From assembly GCA_964503885.1 (NCBI GenBank), contig CAZDCD010000009.1, positions 1-64,000 of the forward strand: DNA of 64,000 bases. The letters are read 5' to 3'. Positions 34,472-43,615 of this stretch are shown here, one piece after another. The translations under genes and the position numbers were made by a program. The DNA is from CAZDCD01 sp964503885 (GTDB taxonomy: Bacteria; Bacteroidota; Bacteroidia; Bacteroidales; UBA10428). Positions within the stretch are counted from its first letter, which is position 1. Every line of letters begins with the position of its first letter. Below the pieces are notes generated by a model that worked only from the letters and a program-made list of their open reading frames with translations, did not search any database and was not told where the DNA came from.

Positions 34472-35668
34472 TTATAAATTTTTAATAATCTTTTTAATCT
34501 CTTCAATCTGACCTGCAAAGTAACTACTTTTTTCCGGATATTTCAAAATTAATTTCTCATAGGCAAGAATGGCTTTTGAAAAATACCCCTGCTTAACATA
34601 AATTCTTGCAAGTGTGTCTGTTATAAATCCTTCATGTTCCTGTACACTATCTTCTGAGATATCCTTGTGATCGGGTTCTGTTGACGGAATAATCCTTGCG
34701 GAATCGTTATGAATAAACCGTTCTATAAGGTCCTCATTGATATTTTTTCCCTTGTCTCCGGTAGTGAATTCAGGGTAACTGGTCTGACCGTGCTCTTTTC
34801 TGCTCCCGATCACCTTAAGCCAGTCGGTAAACGTATGTTCTTCGGTCTTTATTGAAGATTGCTCCCTGCTCTTTCCGTCAGATTTCTGTTCACCCGTTAA
34901 ATCTATGTCTGTTTGTTCATCTGAAGGGATCTCTTCCAGCTCAAATTCGATGTCCTGGCTTCCTGAAAGTTCACTTGCTGTGTCAAAACCGCTTTCTGTT
35001 TTTTCTTCAGTATTGGTATCAGGATGAAAGCCGGCAATCCCTGTTTCCTGATTTTCAACAGACTTGTCTTCTATCATCAGCAATTCTGTATCATCTTCTG
35101 CCCGTTTTAAAGGTATTTTCAGGTTTGTCTCCTCTTCACTTTTCAGTAAGGTTTTTTCCGGTAGATCGCTTTCTGTACGAAGGGATTCTTTGTCCTCATG
35201 GTGTATAGAAAAAACACGGTCATCAAGTTCAATACCTTTCCCATACTCTTTGATCACATCGATTGCCACATCTGGTCTGAGTTCAAGTTTGTCGTGATTT
35301 TTACTTCTCACATCACTGATCTGGGAAGTTAGGGTATCGGATATATTATCCTGCAGGCTTTCCTTTATCCGTCTGGTCTCTGATTTTTCATGAAATTGTT
35401 CTGGTTCAGGATTTGGATGTACCGATTCCTCATGTAGAAGATCGTAAAGTATGCTCCTGTCTGTAACGTACGCAGCTGTCAGATGTAATGTGGTATCGAA
35501 GTTTATGCTTTTAAGCACCTGCAGATTTTTAACGCTTAGGAGATGCACCGAATGAAAATAAGGGTATTCAGTCCTTAACCATTGAATATCTTCAAGGGTC
35601 TCATCATTTAACAGATGCGGATTATGCATATATTTTGCGAGATCTGATTTGTTCATCGAGCCTTTCAT
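34472..35668 (-). CDS. Conserved hypothetical with C-terminal TPR-like region
   Basis: A 398-residue cytosolic protein without signal peptide. The N-terminus (NKSDLAKYMHNPHLLNDETLEDIQWLRTEYPYFHSVHLLSVKNL) is a recognisable conserved Bacteroidota opening. The long middle is acidic and low complexity (Glu/Asp/Ser/Thr, residues about 80-290), probably disordered. The C-terminus (TDTLARIYVKQGYFSKAILAYEKLILKYPEKSSYFAGQIEEIKKI) is one or two TPR units. It could start at 35668 (overlap-free, 1 nt after lptE) or 35656. Between lptE and secG it may assist envelope protein export, but this is only inference from position. Confidence 0.75.
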   Translation of the reverse strand: MKGSMNKSDLAKYMHNPHLLNDETLEDIQWLRTEYPYFHSVHLLSVKNLQVLKSINFDTTLHLTAAYVTDRSILYDLLHEESVHPNPEPEQFHEKSETRRIKESLQDNISDTLTSQISDVRSKNHDKLELRPDVAIDVIKEYGKGIELDDRVFSIHHEDKESLRTESDLPEKTLLKSEEETNLKIPLKRAEDDTELLMIEDKSVENQETGIAGFHPDTNTEEKTESGFDTASELSGSQDIEFELEEIPSDEQTDIDLTGEQKSDGKSREQSSIKTEEHTFTDWLKVIGSRKEHGQTSYPEFTTGDKGKNINEDLIERFIHNDSARIIPSTEPDHKDISEDSVQEHEGFITDTLARIYVKQGYFSKAILAYEKLILKYPEKSSYFAGQIEEIKKIIKNL

Positions 35669-35669
35669 T

Positions 35670-36203
35670 CTACCAACTTACAAATGCCTTGTTATAGATA
35701 TCCTCAATCAGGAGATTTAATATCTCTTCAGTATAATTCTGTTTGGCCGTCTCGAATGATTCGGCGGCCGGGTAATCCTCAAACCTTGAGAAAGACATCT
35801 CCCAGTCTTTCTCCGCGTCAAACGAATCGGTGTACCTTGCCTTAATTGTAATCGTAAACCGGTTCTTGGCTGCAATGTCCCCGGCAGATATGCTTGCAGG
35901 CCGTGTATCGTACCCTGTTATTTCCCCTTCAAAATTCAGATCGCCGTATCCATTCACCAGAATAAGGCGTGTATTGCTTTGAATGTAATCCTTGAGCTTA
36001 ATGGTAAATTCCTGGCTCAGCGTGGGCTCGATGATCGGGGCCCTGTTTTCAAAAAATTGCACCGATACTGTTTTAGCTTCGGGAGGAATCGAGGCTCCTT
36101 TAGTATCGTATTTAACGGTAAAACACGAGGTTGACAATAACACCAGGGAAATGCCCGTGAGTATCCTATTTCTGTTTTTCTTGTACATCTTCACCAGTTC
36201 CAT
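35670..36203 (-). CDS. lptE: LptE family lipoprotein
   Basis: The 177-residue protein begins MELVKMYKKNRNRILTGISLVLLSTSC, with a lipobox-type STSC (Cys27), so lipid-anchored at the outer membrane. The body follows the LptE/RlpB fold pattern (SIPPEAKTVSVQFFENRAPIIEPTLSQEFTIKLKDYIQSNTRLILVN ... GEITGYDTRPAS ... RFTITIKARYTDSFD ... FEDYPA). LptE plugs LptD for LPS insertion. The start at 36203 is two bases beyond the upstream stop; a longer frame to 36269 would overlap the activator gene and misplace the signal peptide. Position after a sigma-54 activator gene is usual in Bacteroidota. Confidence 0.88.
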   Translation of the reverse strand: MELVKMYKKNRNRILTGISLVLLSTSCFTVKYDTKGASIPPEAKTVSVQFFENRAPIIEPTLSQEFTIKLKDYIQSNTRLILVNGYGDLNFEGEITGYDTRPASISAGDIAAKNRFTITIKARYTDSFDAEKDWEMSFSRFEDYPAAESFETAKQNYTEEILNLLIEDIYNKAFVSW

Positions 36204-36204
36204 T

Positions 36205-37437
36205 CTATGTTCCGATATTGTATTCCTTAATTTTTCGGTACAATGTCCGTTCTGAGATTCCGAGTTCATTTGCCGCGTATTTTCTTTTACCCTGATGTTT
36301 ATCCAATGCTTTTCGTATCAGCTCTATCTCCTTGTCTTCGAGTGAAAGCGATTCTTCGATAATCTCTTCTGTATCCTGGATATCGTTCTTGTTCACCTTT
36401 TTGATCTCAAGTTTTGAAGTGGGTATTTCCGGTTCGATCACCGAATCGGTATCGTCGTAAAGTTTCCTGAGTAACCGTGCATTGTCATCGTGTATTTCAA
36501 TCTTCGAGGAACTATTTTGTACAATATCCAGAACCAGTTTTTTCAGATCAGTTACATCGTTCTTCAGATCAAACAGTATTTTGTACAGGATCTCTCTTTC
36601 GGTTGCGAAAGTCTTCTGGTCTATCGAATCATACAACGCCGGTAATTTCGACTCGTAATAATCGGGGAGATATCTTTTCATGATATCAGGCGTGATCTGC
36701 CGGTTCTGTTCTATTATTGAAATTTGTTCTGTAATGTTCCTCAATTGCCTGATATTACCCGGCCAGCGATAGTCCACAAGCATATTCATTGCCTCTACTG
36801 TAAGCTCAATGGCAGGCATCCTGTTTCTTTCGGCTACGTCGAGCGCAAATTTTCTGAATAATAACGGAATATCTTCCTTACGGTCGCGCAATGGAGGGAT
36901 CTCAATAGGTACTGTATTCAATCTGTAAAACAGGTCTTCTCGGAATTTACCCTGCTGGATTGCTTTATGCAGGTCGACATTGGTTGCCGCAATGACCCTT
37001 ACATTTGTTTTGACCACTTTAGACGACCCCACCTTGATAAACTCTCCGGATTCCAGTACACGAAGCAATCTCACCTGCGTTGACACAGGCAGTTCAGCTA
37101 CCTCATCAAGGAAAATAGTGCCTCCGTTGGCCACTTCAAAATAGCCTTTCCGGCTTTCATATGCCCCTGTAAACGATCCTTTTTCGTGTCCGAATAATTC
37201 TGAATCTATGGTTCCTTCCGGAATTGCTCCACAATTCACAGCGATATATGTTCCGTGCTTTCTCGAACTGTACTGATGGATTATCTGCGGGAACACTTCT
37301 TTTCCTACTCCGCTTTCGCCAAAAATCAGCACTGACAGATCTGCCGGCGCAACCTGCAATGCAACGTCAATAGACCTGACAAGGAGTATCGAATTACCAA
37401 TAATACCAAACCGTTGTTTAATCGACTGAATATCCAT
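36205..37437 (-). CDS. Sigma-54-dependent transcriptional activator without receiver domain
   Basis: The 410-residue bEBP starts directly with the AAA+ module. Visible are Walker A GESGVGKE (about 40-47), EHEKGSFTGAYESRKG (the GAFTGA loop, here G-S-F-T-G-A) that contacts sigma-54, Walker B GGTIFLDEVAELP, and the sensor block RDRKEDIPLLFRKF. A linker of low conservation follows, then the Fis-type HTH (LIRKALDKHQGKRKYAANELGISERTLYRKIKEYNIG). There is no N-terminal receiver, GAF or PAS domain, so activity must be set by another protein or by abundance. It heads the operon with lptE, TPR and secG. RpoN is encoded at 55008-56465. Confidence 0.95.
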   Translation of the reverse strand: MDIQSIKQRFGIIGNSILLVRSIDVALQVAPADLSVLIFGESGVGKEVFPQIIHQYSSRKHGTYIAVNCGAIPEGTIDSELFGHEKGSFTGAYESRKGYFEVANGGTIFLDEVAELPVSTQVRLLRVLESGEFIKVGSSKVVKTNVRVIAATNVDLHKAIQQGKFREDLFYRLNTVPIEIPPLRDRKEDIPLLFRKFALDVAERNRMPAIELTVEAMNMLVDYRWPGNIRQLRNITEQISIIEQNRQITPDIMKRYLPDYYESKLPALYDSIDQKTFATEREILYKILFDLKNDVTDLKKLVLDIVQNSSSKIEIHDDNARLLRKLYDDTDSVIEPEIPTSKLEIKKVNKNDIQDTEEIIEESLSLEDKEIELIRKALDKHQGKRKYAANELGISERTLYRKIKEYNIGT

Positions 37438-37613
37438 TTTTATTTATCCAACAACAATTTCTAACACAATTGTTTCTGCTTTCGTTCAAAAATATGAATT
37501 TTTGTCAAGAGTATGACAAAATTACAATATTCTGACTTTTTTGTTAAATTGCATATTGAAAAGTTATTTACTAAAAGGGTATATTTCATAACCAATTTCA
37601 TTTTTTTGAACCA

Positions 37614-38369
37614 TTGAACTTCATAGGAATTATACCGGCCAGATATGCATCCACGAGATTTCCGGGAAAACCGCTCGTAAATATAGCGGGCAGAAGTATG
37701 ATACAGCGTGTGTATGAACAGGTTTCCAAAACTGTTAAAACGGTTTACGTTGCCACAGATGACCGGCGTATCCTCGATGAGGTGAACCGTTTCAGAGGAC
37801 ATGCAGTGCTTACTTCACCATTGCATAACAGCGGCACTGACAGGTGTGCGGAAGCCATACAGATAATAGAAAGAGAACAAAAGACCAAATTTGATATTAT
37901 AGTAAATATCCAGGGTGATGAACCATTTATCCAGCCAGCTCAGATCGAAACCCTTTGCGGATGTTTTTCTGACGGGCACACACAGATCGCCACGCTGATC
38001 AGGACATGCAAGCCCGGAGAGGACATTTTCGATCCGAACAGGGTAAAGGTTATCACCGACAATGAGAATAATGCCTTGTGTTTCAGCAGGTCGGTTATTC
38101 CCTACCTCAGAAATTCACCACGTAAAGAGGAATGGTCTTCCCGGCACAATTATTTCGTTCACATTGGAATGTATGCTTATAAAAAGGATGTTTTGTTTTC
38201 ATTGAGCATGCTGAAACCAACACGCCTCGAAACTGCCGAATCGCTTGAACAGTTGCGATGGATAGAGAACGGCTATAAAATAAAAACGGCACATACCGAT
38301 TACGAAAGCTTTAGTATCGATACACCTGAAGATCTTAAAATACTGGAAGATAAAGGATTGTTAAGATGA
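37614..38369 (+). CDS. kdsB: 3-deoxy-manno-octulosonate cytidylyltransferase
   Basis: The 251-residue enzyme activates Kdo as CMP-Kdo for lipopolysaccharide core synthesis. Visible are GIIPARYASTRFPGKPLVNIAG (the nucleotidyltransferase loop R-x-x-S-T-R-F/L-P-G-K), VYVATDDRRI, NSGTDRCAEA, VNIQGDEPFIQPAQI (catalytic Asp region), and HIGMYAYKKDVL, ESLEQLRWIENGYKI, DTPEDL. Start is TTG at 37614; no ATG gives the complete first strand. It diverges from the sigma-54 activator and converges with the DUF502 gene, the two stops overlapping by 9 nt. It implies Kdo-containing LPS. Confidence 0.96.
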   Translation: MNFIGIIPARYASTRFPGKPLVNIAGRSMIQRVYEQVSKTVKTVYVATDDRRILDEVNRFRGHAVLTSPLHNSGTDRCAEAIQIIEREQKTKFDIIVNIQGDEPFIQPAQIETLCGCFSDGHTQIATLIRTCKPGEDIFDPNRVKVITDNENNALCFSRSVIPYLRNSPRKEEWSSRHNYFVHIGMYAYKKDVLFSLSMLKPTRLETAESLEQLRWIENGYKIKTAHTDYESFSIDTPEDLKILEDKGLLR

Positions 38370-38960
38370 TCCGCCAAGATTTTGCATGTCGGACAAAACT
38401 TTTGTCACACCTCCCGACACTATAAATTTCATGGCTTCGGCCGGTGCAATATCCAGAGGAGTGATGTGTTCGACCGGAACAATGAACATCTCACCCGAAA
38501 AATTATAGGAATGGGGAAAATAAACAGAAACCTTATCTGTGATATGCAATTCAGACAAGTCGGTTTGTGTGAGAAATCCCATTTTTTCAAGGTTTGAGAT
38601 CAGATTCACTTTGACAAGCACGGGCTTATTGAATTTTTTCTCACTTCCTACAAAAGCCGACATCAGGTCCCTAATAGACGAATACACCAGCTTAATAAGC
38701 GGCGCTTTTGCCATAATTTTATCAATCGCCTTATTGACCGGACGGAAAACCAGCGATTGTCCAATAAACCCTAGCAGTGTAATAATTATAACAAGCAGCA
38801 GAATACCAATTCCGGGGATACTGAAGTCAAATACCTTTTCGATCAGTATCCTCATCCTGCTGTCAATAAAATTAAAAATTACAAAAACGAGGTACAACGT
38901 AATTGCTGTAGGTGCAAGATATAGTAATCCCTGAAGAAAGTAGCGCATTAGTTTTTTCAT
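38361..38960 (-). CDS. DUF502 family membrane protein
   Basis: The 199-residue protein has two membrane helices (YFLQGLLYLAPTAITLYLVFVIFNFID and IPGIGILLLVIIITLLGFIGQSLV), then the DUF502 pattern PLIKLVYSSIRDLMSAFVGSEKKFNKPVLVKV and a C-terminal beta-rich domain with YFPHSYNFSGEMFIVPVEHITPLDI and MKFIVSGGVT. These are the standard landmarks of this widespread family of unknown function. The gene is convergent with kdsB by a small overlap and upstream neighbours are spaced, so it is likely monocistronic. Confidence 0.88.
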   Translation of the reverse strand: MKKLMRYFLQGLLYLAPTAITLYLVFVIFNFIDSRMRILIEKVFDFSIPGIGILLLVIIITLLGFIGQSLVFRPVNKAIDKIMAKAPLIKLVYSSIRDLMSAFVGSEKKFNKPVLVKVNLISNLEKMGFLTQTDLSELHITDKVSVYFPHSYNFSGEMFIVPVEHITPLDIAPAEAMKFIVSGGVTKVLSDMQNLGGSS

Positions 38961-39014
38961 GTATTTTTTTTTTAGTTGTTCTGCAATTTAATGGAAACCG
39001 GGAGACCCGTACGC

Positions 39015-39368
39015 CTATTTTTTGGGTAATCTTTCACGTTGTTTCCGGCTTAATCCTTCCACAACAAGATCATAGGAATGATCGATCCAACTGTAAATGA
39101 TATCTGAAGCGACCGATCCGTCGATATAAATTGTATTCCAGTGTTTCTTATTCATATGATAGCCGGGCAGAACCTGGGGATAATGTTCACGCAGCACAAT
39201 TGCTTTGTCAGGATTGCATTTTACGTTGATGCTTAAGGCACCGTCTAGACTGATCAAAATAAACATTTTCCCTGAAACCTTGAATACAAGTGTCTCATAA
39301 TCAAACGGTAAACATTCTTCTGATCCGCTTTTACTCAGGCAATATTCCCTGATCTGTTCAACATTCAT
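39015..39368 (-). CDS. MmcQ/YjbR family DNA-binding-fold protein
   Basis: The 117-residue protein shows the CyaY-like MmcQ/YjbR pattern: REYCLSKSGSEECLPFDYETLVFKVSGKMFILISLDG, then INVKCNPDKAIVLREHYPQVLPGYHMNKKHWNTIYIDGSV and LIxxSYDLV. The conserved W-N-T block and the H-M-N-K-K-H segment match the family. Members have a double-wing DNA-binding-like fold, but target and role are generally unknown. It lies 54 nt upstream (in transcription) of the DUF502 gene and may share its transcript. Confidence 0.9.
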   Translation of the reverse strand: MNVEQIREYCLSKSGSEECLPFDYETLVFKVSGKMFILISLDGALSINVKCNPDKAIVLREHYPQVLPGYHMNKKHWNTIYIDGSVASDIIYSWIDHSYDLVVEGLSRKQRERLPKK

Positions 39369-39508
39369 CTTTATATATTAATAGAATGGCACATCCATGT
39401 AAATTTACGTTAAATTATGCATTTTAGAATACCCGGATGATGTATAAGTAAAATACCTGAAAAGGGTAATTCTGAGCGAACCGGTTGGCTAATGAGTCAT
39501 TCGGGAGA

Positions 39509-41737
39509 TCAGTTATGTGACTCTTTTATAAGGCTTGGAAATTCCGGAAATATTTTAAGTATTTTATCAAACTGCAGTTCATCGACATACTTGTAAAGCT
39601 TTTGTCCGTAAATCTTGAATGTCCTTACCTGGTATTTCTGGGATAACCTGATAACAGTCAGTGAAAATTCTTTCAGCTCTTTCACGGATAAAGCTTTACC
39701 CAGACGTTCGTGCATAGGCAACAGCTTTTTCATTTCAACGACAAATTCCTCCGGGAGGTTTTTTTCTTTTTCAAACCGTTTTCTCAGCGCTTTAATGAAC
39801 ACCTCTATGCTGCTATCCTTAACATCGGCATATTCAATTTCTGATTCCGGGACCGGAAGGGAAAATGTAAATATACTACCTTTACCCGGAGTGCTGTGTA
39901 CCCTTATTTCACCGCCATTCTTATTGACAAGTTCTTTGCAAAGAATGAGTCCCATTCCTGCTCCTTTTGATGAACCAATTCCCACATCAGAAGGTGAAAC
40001 ATCGAGCTTAAATAACCGTCCGATATCTTCCTCAGACAATCCTATTCCTGTATCCGTTACCGAGATTTCCGTAAATCGGCCCGAATAGTGCACTGAAATG
40101 GTTACCTTACCATCCCGGGATGTAAAATGTATGGCATTTGAAACCAGGTTTTGCAGTATTGTATAAACCATCTGCCTGTCGGCAAAAGCATATCTGTTGC
40201 CGTTTTTTTCGTAGTTCAGGGTGATATCCTTTTCCGATGCGGCCTTTGAACTGAGTTCAACAATATCATTAATCAGGCTGCTAAGTTCGAGTGACGAAGG
40301 ATTGTACTCATAGTTTCTCCGCTGTAAGCGCGTCCATTCAAGCAGGTTTGATAGGATATGTTTTATCCCCGACGACGATTCAAAAATATATTTGCCGTAT
40401 CTTTTCAGTTGTTCTGTATCATTTCTGTCGGCATATTTCAGAATCAGTTCCGAGAAACCAAAAATAGTGTTAAACGGATTTCTGAGGTTATGCACTACAA
40501 ACGAAAAAAATTTGTCTTTCTGATTATTGAGGTATGTGAGCTGTTCACCTTGATTTTTCAGCATCCGATTGGCCAGTTTGAACCTCCGGTTAACCCTGAT
40601 AAGTAGGATAACCATGAACACAAACACAAGGCTCAGGGATACAGAGACAATGGCCACTATTTTGTTCCGTTCAATTTTGGCCTTACTTTGAAGATCAACA
40701 ATTTTCAGCAGCCGGATCTCCTTCTCCATATTTTCGAGATCGTACTTAGCCTGAACCTCTGCAAGCTGTTTTGCTTTTTCCTCATCGAAAACGCTATCTG
40801 ATAAATTTTTGTATTGATGAAAGTGATCAAGTGCAACCGCATAATTTCCCACTTTCCGGTATATATCCGACAGCACAAGTTCAGCATCCTGCCATATTTG
40901 GTTGTAGCGGCTTTTCATGGCGATTTTCCTGCCATTAAGTGCTGCCTGCAATGCCGGAGCCAAATTATTGGTCAGGTAATTCACCCTGGAAATATTTACA
41001 AACGATTGTGCCAACATATAATTATTATGTAACGCCTTTGCAAAATTGAAAGCTTTCTCATAGCTATCCATTGCATGCGCATATTTCTTAAGCCTTACAT
41101 ATCCGTTTCCAATGTTGGTATACAGGTTTATCAGTTCCTGTTGGTTTCCCAGACTATCCGCAATCATAAGGGCAACAAGCAGGTGTGATAATCCTTTGTC
41201 AATGCTGTCCTGTAAAATGTACAGCTGTCCAATATTATTATAATTGCCGGCTATTTCACGGATATTGTGCATCCGCTTATTCATCACAAGTGCTTTCCGG
41301 TAATAGTGAACAGCCATTGCATAATCACCCACATGTGCATATACTTTTCCCAGACTGTTGCTTGTGCCGGCAATACCTGTTTTATCATCCTCGATAGTAT
41401 AATAGTGCATCGCCTGCAGAAAATTTTTCAGTGCTTTTTCATAATGTGCTTTGATAAGGCTTACTTCAGCAATGGCATAATAGGATGATGCGATTCCTTT
41501 TATATCATTTCTTTTTTCGGAAATTTCAAGTGCTCTTGTTGCTAATTCAAGGGATCTCTGCGGTGCAGTATATTTAAGACTTTCGGAATACGAAATCAGC
41601 AGGGCAGCCTTCGCCGTATCTGAAGCAGCATTGATTTGTTGCTCAATACTGTCGGTACGGCTGGCCTTTACCAGGGCAGGTGATGCGTGTAAGGAAGTAA
41701 CCAGCAGGAAAATCAGTGAGAAACGCAGTGAGAACAT
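39509..41737 (-). CDS. TPR sensor histidine kinase with C-terminal helical extension
   Basis: The 742-residue kinase is taken to start at ATG 41737, where MFSLRFSLIFLLVTSLHAS forms a signal peptide; a start at 41776 would add 13 residues. Periplasmic TPR repeats occupy about residues 50-350 (YYAIAEVSLIKAHYEKALKNFLQAM, AGNYNNIGQLYILQDSIDKGL and others), then a membrane helix near 360-385 (IVAIVSVSLSLVFVFMVILLI). The HisKA segment FFSFVVHNLRNPFNTIFGF has its phosphorylatable His near residue 416; the ATPase has N (TILQNLVSNAIHFT), G1 (VTDTGIGLSEEDI) and G2 (GAGMGLILCKELV) boxes. After the ATPase is an extra helical region (about 650-735: MHERLGKALSVKELKEFSLTV ... YGQKLYKYVDELQFDKILKIFPEFP) like the helical C-terminal tails of hybrid sensors. 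No response regulator is adjacent. Confidence 0.88.
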   Translation of the reverse strand: MFSLRFSLIFLLVTSLHASPALVKASRTDSIEQQINAASDTAKAALLISYSESLKYTAPQRSLELATRALEISEKRNDIKGIASSYYAIAEVSLIKAHYEKALKNFLQAMHYYTIEDDKTGIAGTSNSLGKVYAHVGDYAMAVHYYRKALVMNKRMHNIREIAGNYNNIGQLYILQDSIDKGLSHLLVALMIADSLGNQQELINLYTNIGNGYVRLKKYAHAMDSYEKAFNFAKALHNNYMLAQSFVNISRVNYLTNNLAPALQAALNGRKIAMKSRYNQIWQDAELVLSDIYRKVGNYAVALDHFHQYKNLSDSVFDEEKAKQLAEVQAKYDLENMEKEIRLLKIVDLQSKAKIERNKIVAIVSVSLSLVFVFMVILLIRVNRRFKLANRMLKNQGEQLTYLNNQKDKFFSFVVHNLRNPFNTIFGFSELILKYADRNDTEQLKRYGKYIFESSSGIKHILSNLLEWTRLQRRNYEYNPSSLELSSLINDIVELSSKAASEKDITLNYEKNGNRYAFADRQMVYTILQNLVSNAIHFTSRDGKVTISVHYSGRFTEISVTDTGIGLSEEDIGRLFKLDVSPSDVGIGSSKGAGMGLILCKELVNKNGGEIRVHSTPGKGSIFTFSLPVPESEIEYADVKDSSIEVFIKALRKRFEKEKNLPEEFVVEMKKLLPMHERLGKALSVKELKEFSLTVIRLSQKYQVRTFKIYGQKLYKYVDELQFDKILKIFPEFPSLIKESHN

Positions 41738-41942
41738 CAACCTTATGTTCAAAAGTTTATCGCTCAAAGGTAGCATTTTGAAAGCCCTTGTTGAATTTTT
41801 TTTATTAACAATTACGGGATAATTATTACAAAACTGATTGTCAGATTGATGAAAAGTACCGGTTTAGGTCAGTTACCCAAAAGAATCAGGGAAAGGAAGG
41901 TTCAACGGCAGGTACACTTAACTTCTCACATATGGCTTACTT

Positions 41943-43139
41943 TCAAGGGTTATGTTGCACATTGTATAACTGAAGTTGACAAACATACTCCATATGGTTG
42001 CACCATTTTAGCTCATCCCCGCTAATCTGCTGATTCATGAGGATTTCACGGTACTTTGAAAAAGTATTGAAAGCGGCTTCCCATTGCTGTAATTTCATCT
42101 GAACAATGCCCATTTCGGGATAAATGTCGATCAACTTTGTATTTGAAATGGAATCGGCCAGTACAAGGTAATTCAATGCCTGTACAAGTGATTCATCACC
42201 GGTGGACATAATGCGGTATATCTTAGCCTTTAGCAAATAATCGTCTTCACTGGCTACATGGGCATCAATCAATCTGTTTACCATCCTTAACGATTCGAAA
42301 TAGTGCTGTGAATAAAATTCCTGCCATGCTGTATAACTAACAATCCGTCCTATTTTCAGGAGAAATTCCTCATCGCTGCCGGTCCGGTAAACCTGGTGGC
42401 CGGAAGCCTTTCTGGAGATCATGAATGAATTGACCGTGATCAGGGCATCCATACTGTCCTGCTTCGAATAATTTACACCCAACAATCCCAATTGATCTTC
42501 AGTAAAGGAATTTATATTATCAAGATTATGATCTGAAAGAATATGGGCAACTGAAACCGCAATCTTAACCATTAGTTCTTTTTCAGATTTGCAGGTTGAA
42601 ATGGTTTGAGTTGAAATAATTATGGTTCCGTTATCAAAGGTGTAAATCTTCTCCTCATTCGAATTTAACAGTTTAAATGAAAAATATTGATTTCTGCCTT
42701 TATAAAAGAGTACCGGATGAATTTCCCTGAGCAATTCAAGAAGGTAGTCCTCTACAAAAATATCATCGTATAAACGATTATCCTGATCAAGTGAGGCGAT
42801 ATAGTTGAGCGTTTGTTCCTCAAGCTTTTTTCTTTTGACTGTTTTCCATCCGTATTTTGCATTGTCGTACGACTTGTTTTTAAACCATTCCCAGTCCCAG
42901 AAATCAATCCCATTTCTGAAAACAGTTATTTTGCCTGACGGTATGATGCGTAAATTGTTGTTCACGCTGACATAATATGTGGTGTCACCTCTAGCAATTT
43001 TCATGCATGCAATGGTTACAGAATCCCCCGAACTGAAACCAGCCCTTTTACCGGTTACAATTCCCCGCAATGTAGCCTGATTATACACTAAAATACAGGT
43101 GAATACGATAAGCAGAAATGAAAAGACTGCCTTTTTCAT
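41943..43139 (-). CDS. M48-like exported protein lacking the HExxH zinc motif
   Basis: A 398-residue exported protein with signal peptide MKKAVFSFLLIVFTCILVYNQ (start ATG 43139; an upstream ATG at 43172 adds 11 residues). The centre follows the M48 peptidase layout: NEEKIYTFDNGTIIISTQTISTCKSEKELMVKIAVSVAHILSDHN (about 161-205) resembles N-A-F-A-x-P-x-G-x-I-x-V-x-x-G-L-L-x-x-x-x-x-E-x-E-L-A-x-V-L-A-H-E-L-G-H, but the HExxH position reads VSVAH (195-199), so the first His and the catalytic Glu are missing. Downstream are TPR-like helices (YLLKAKIYRIMSTGDE, MKLQQWEAAFNTFSKYREILM). It may be a pseudo-peptidase scaffold. The M48 relation is inference. Confidence 0.6.
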   Translation of the reverse strand: MKKAVFSFLLIVFTCILVYNQATLRGIVTGKRAGFSSGDSVTIACMKIARGDTTYYVSVNNNLRIIPSGKITVFRNGIDFWDWEWFKNKSYDNAKYGWKTVKRKKLEEQTLNYIASLDQDNRLYDDIFVEDYLLELLREIHPVLFYKGRNQYFSFKLLNSNEEKIYTFDNGTIIISTQTISTCKSEKELMVKIAVSVAHILSDHNLDNINSFTEDQLGLLGVNYSKQDSMDALITVNSFMISRKASGHQVYRTGSDEEFLLKIGRIVSYTAWQEFYSQHYFESLRMVNRLIDAHVASEDDYLLKAKIYRIMSTGDESLVQALNYLVLADSISNTKLIDIYPEMGIVQMKLQQWEAAFNTFSKYREILMNQQISGDELKWCNHMEYVCQLQLYNVQHNP

Positions 43140-43291
43140 ATCGATTAAGGTTGATTGGAATGTGAAAAACAAAAATCATGCCTGAAACGATATAAAACCT
43201 TAGTTTTCAATATAAAAATCCATCACAGAGCTATAGAGTTCACTCCGAGCTACAAATTCAAATGTCCTAAAAACCGAGAAAGAATGCTGGT

Positions 43292-43615
43292 TTATGCCTT
43301 CTGACCGGTCGATTCTTTATCTTTCAGCTCAATCTCAATGCCCCCTACCCATCTGGCAACCAGGTTGTACAATACAGCCACAATAATTCCGCCAAGGAAT
43401 CCCAAAATACCGTACATGATCGGAAATACTATAATGGCCAATATTCCAAACCCTGCCCCAAGAAATGCAGGAATTCCGCCGTAAGCAGCAGCAAAAGAAC
43501 CCACAACAGCGCCGATCAGACCCACCAGAAGGCCTATAATTAATCCGAGAAATGCCAAAATTAGTGCATGGACTTTCCCCATGGATAAAATCTCGATCTT
43601 GGTAATTTCTTTCAT
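43292..43615 (-). CDS. Small glycine-rich membrane protein
   Basis: The 107-residue protein has two or three membrane segments built of Gly, Ala, Ile and Leu (LILAFLGLIIGLLVGLIGAVVGSFAAAYGGIPAFLGAGFGILAIIVFPIMYGILGFLGGIIVAVLYNLVARW) and a charged C-terminal tail ending ELKDKESTGQKA. GxxxG-type packing motifs are frequent. I do not assign a family or function. It starts with ATG at 43615 and is not closely linked to neighbours. Confidence 0.7.
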   Translation of the reverse strand: MKEITKIEILSMGKVHALILAFLGLIIGLLVGLIGAVVGSFAAAYGGIPAFLGAGFGILAIIVFPIMYGILGFLGGIIVAVLYNLVARWVGGIEIELKDKESTGQKA

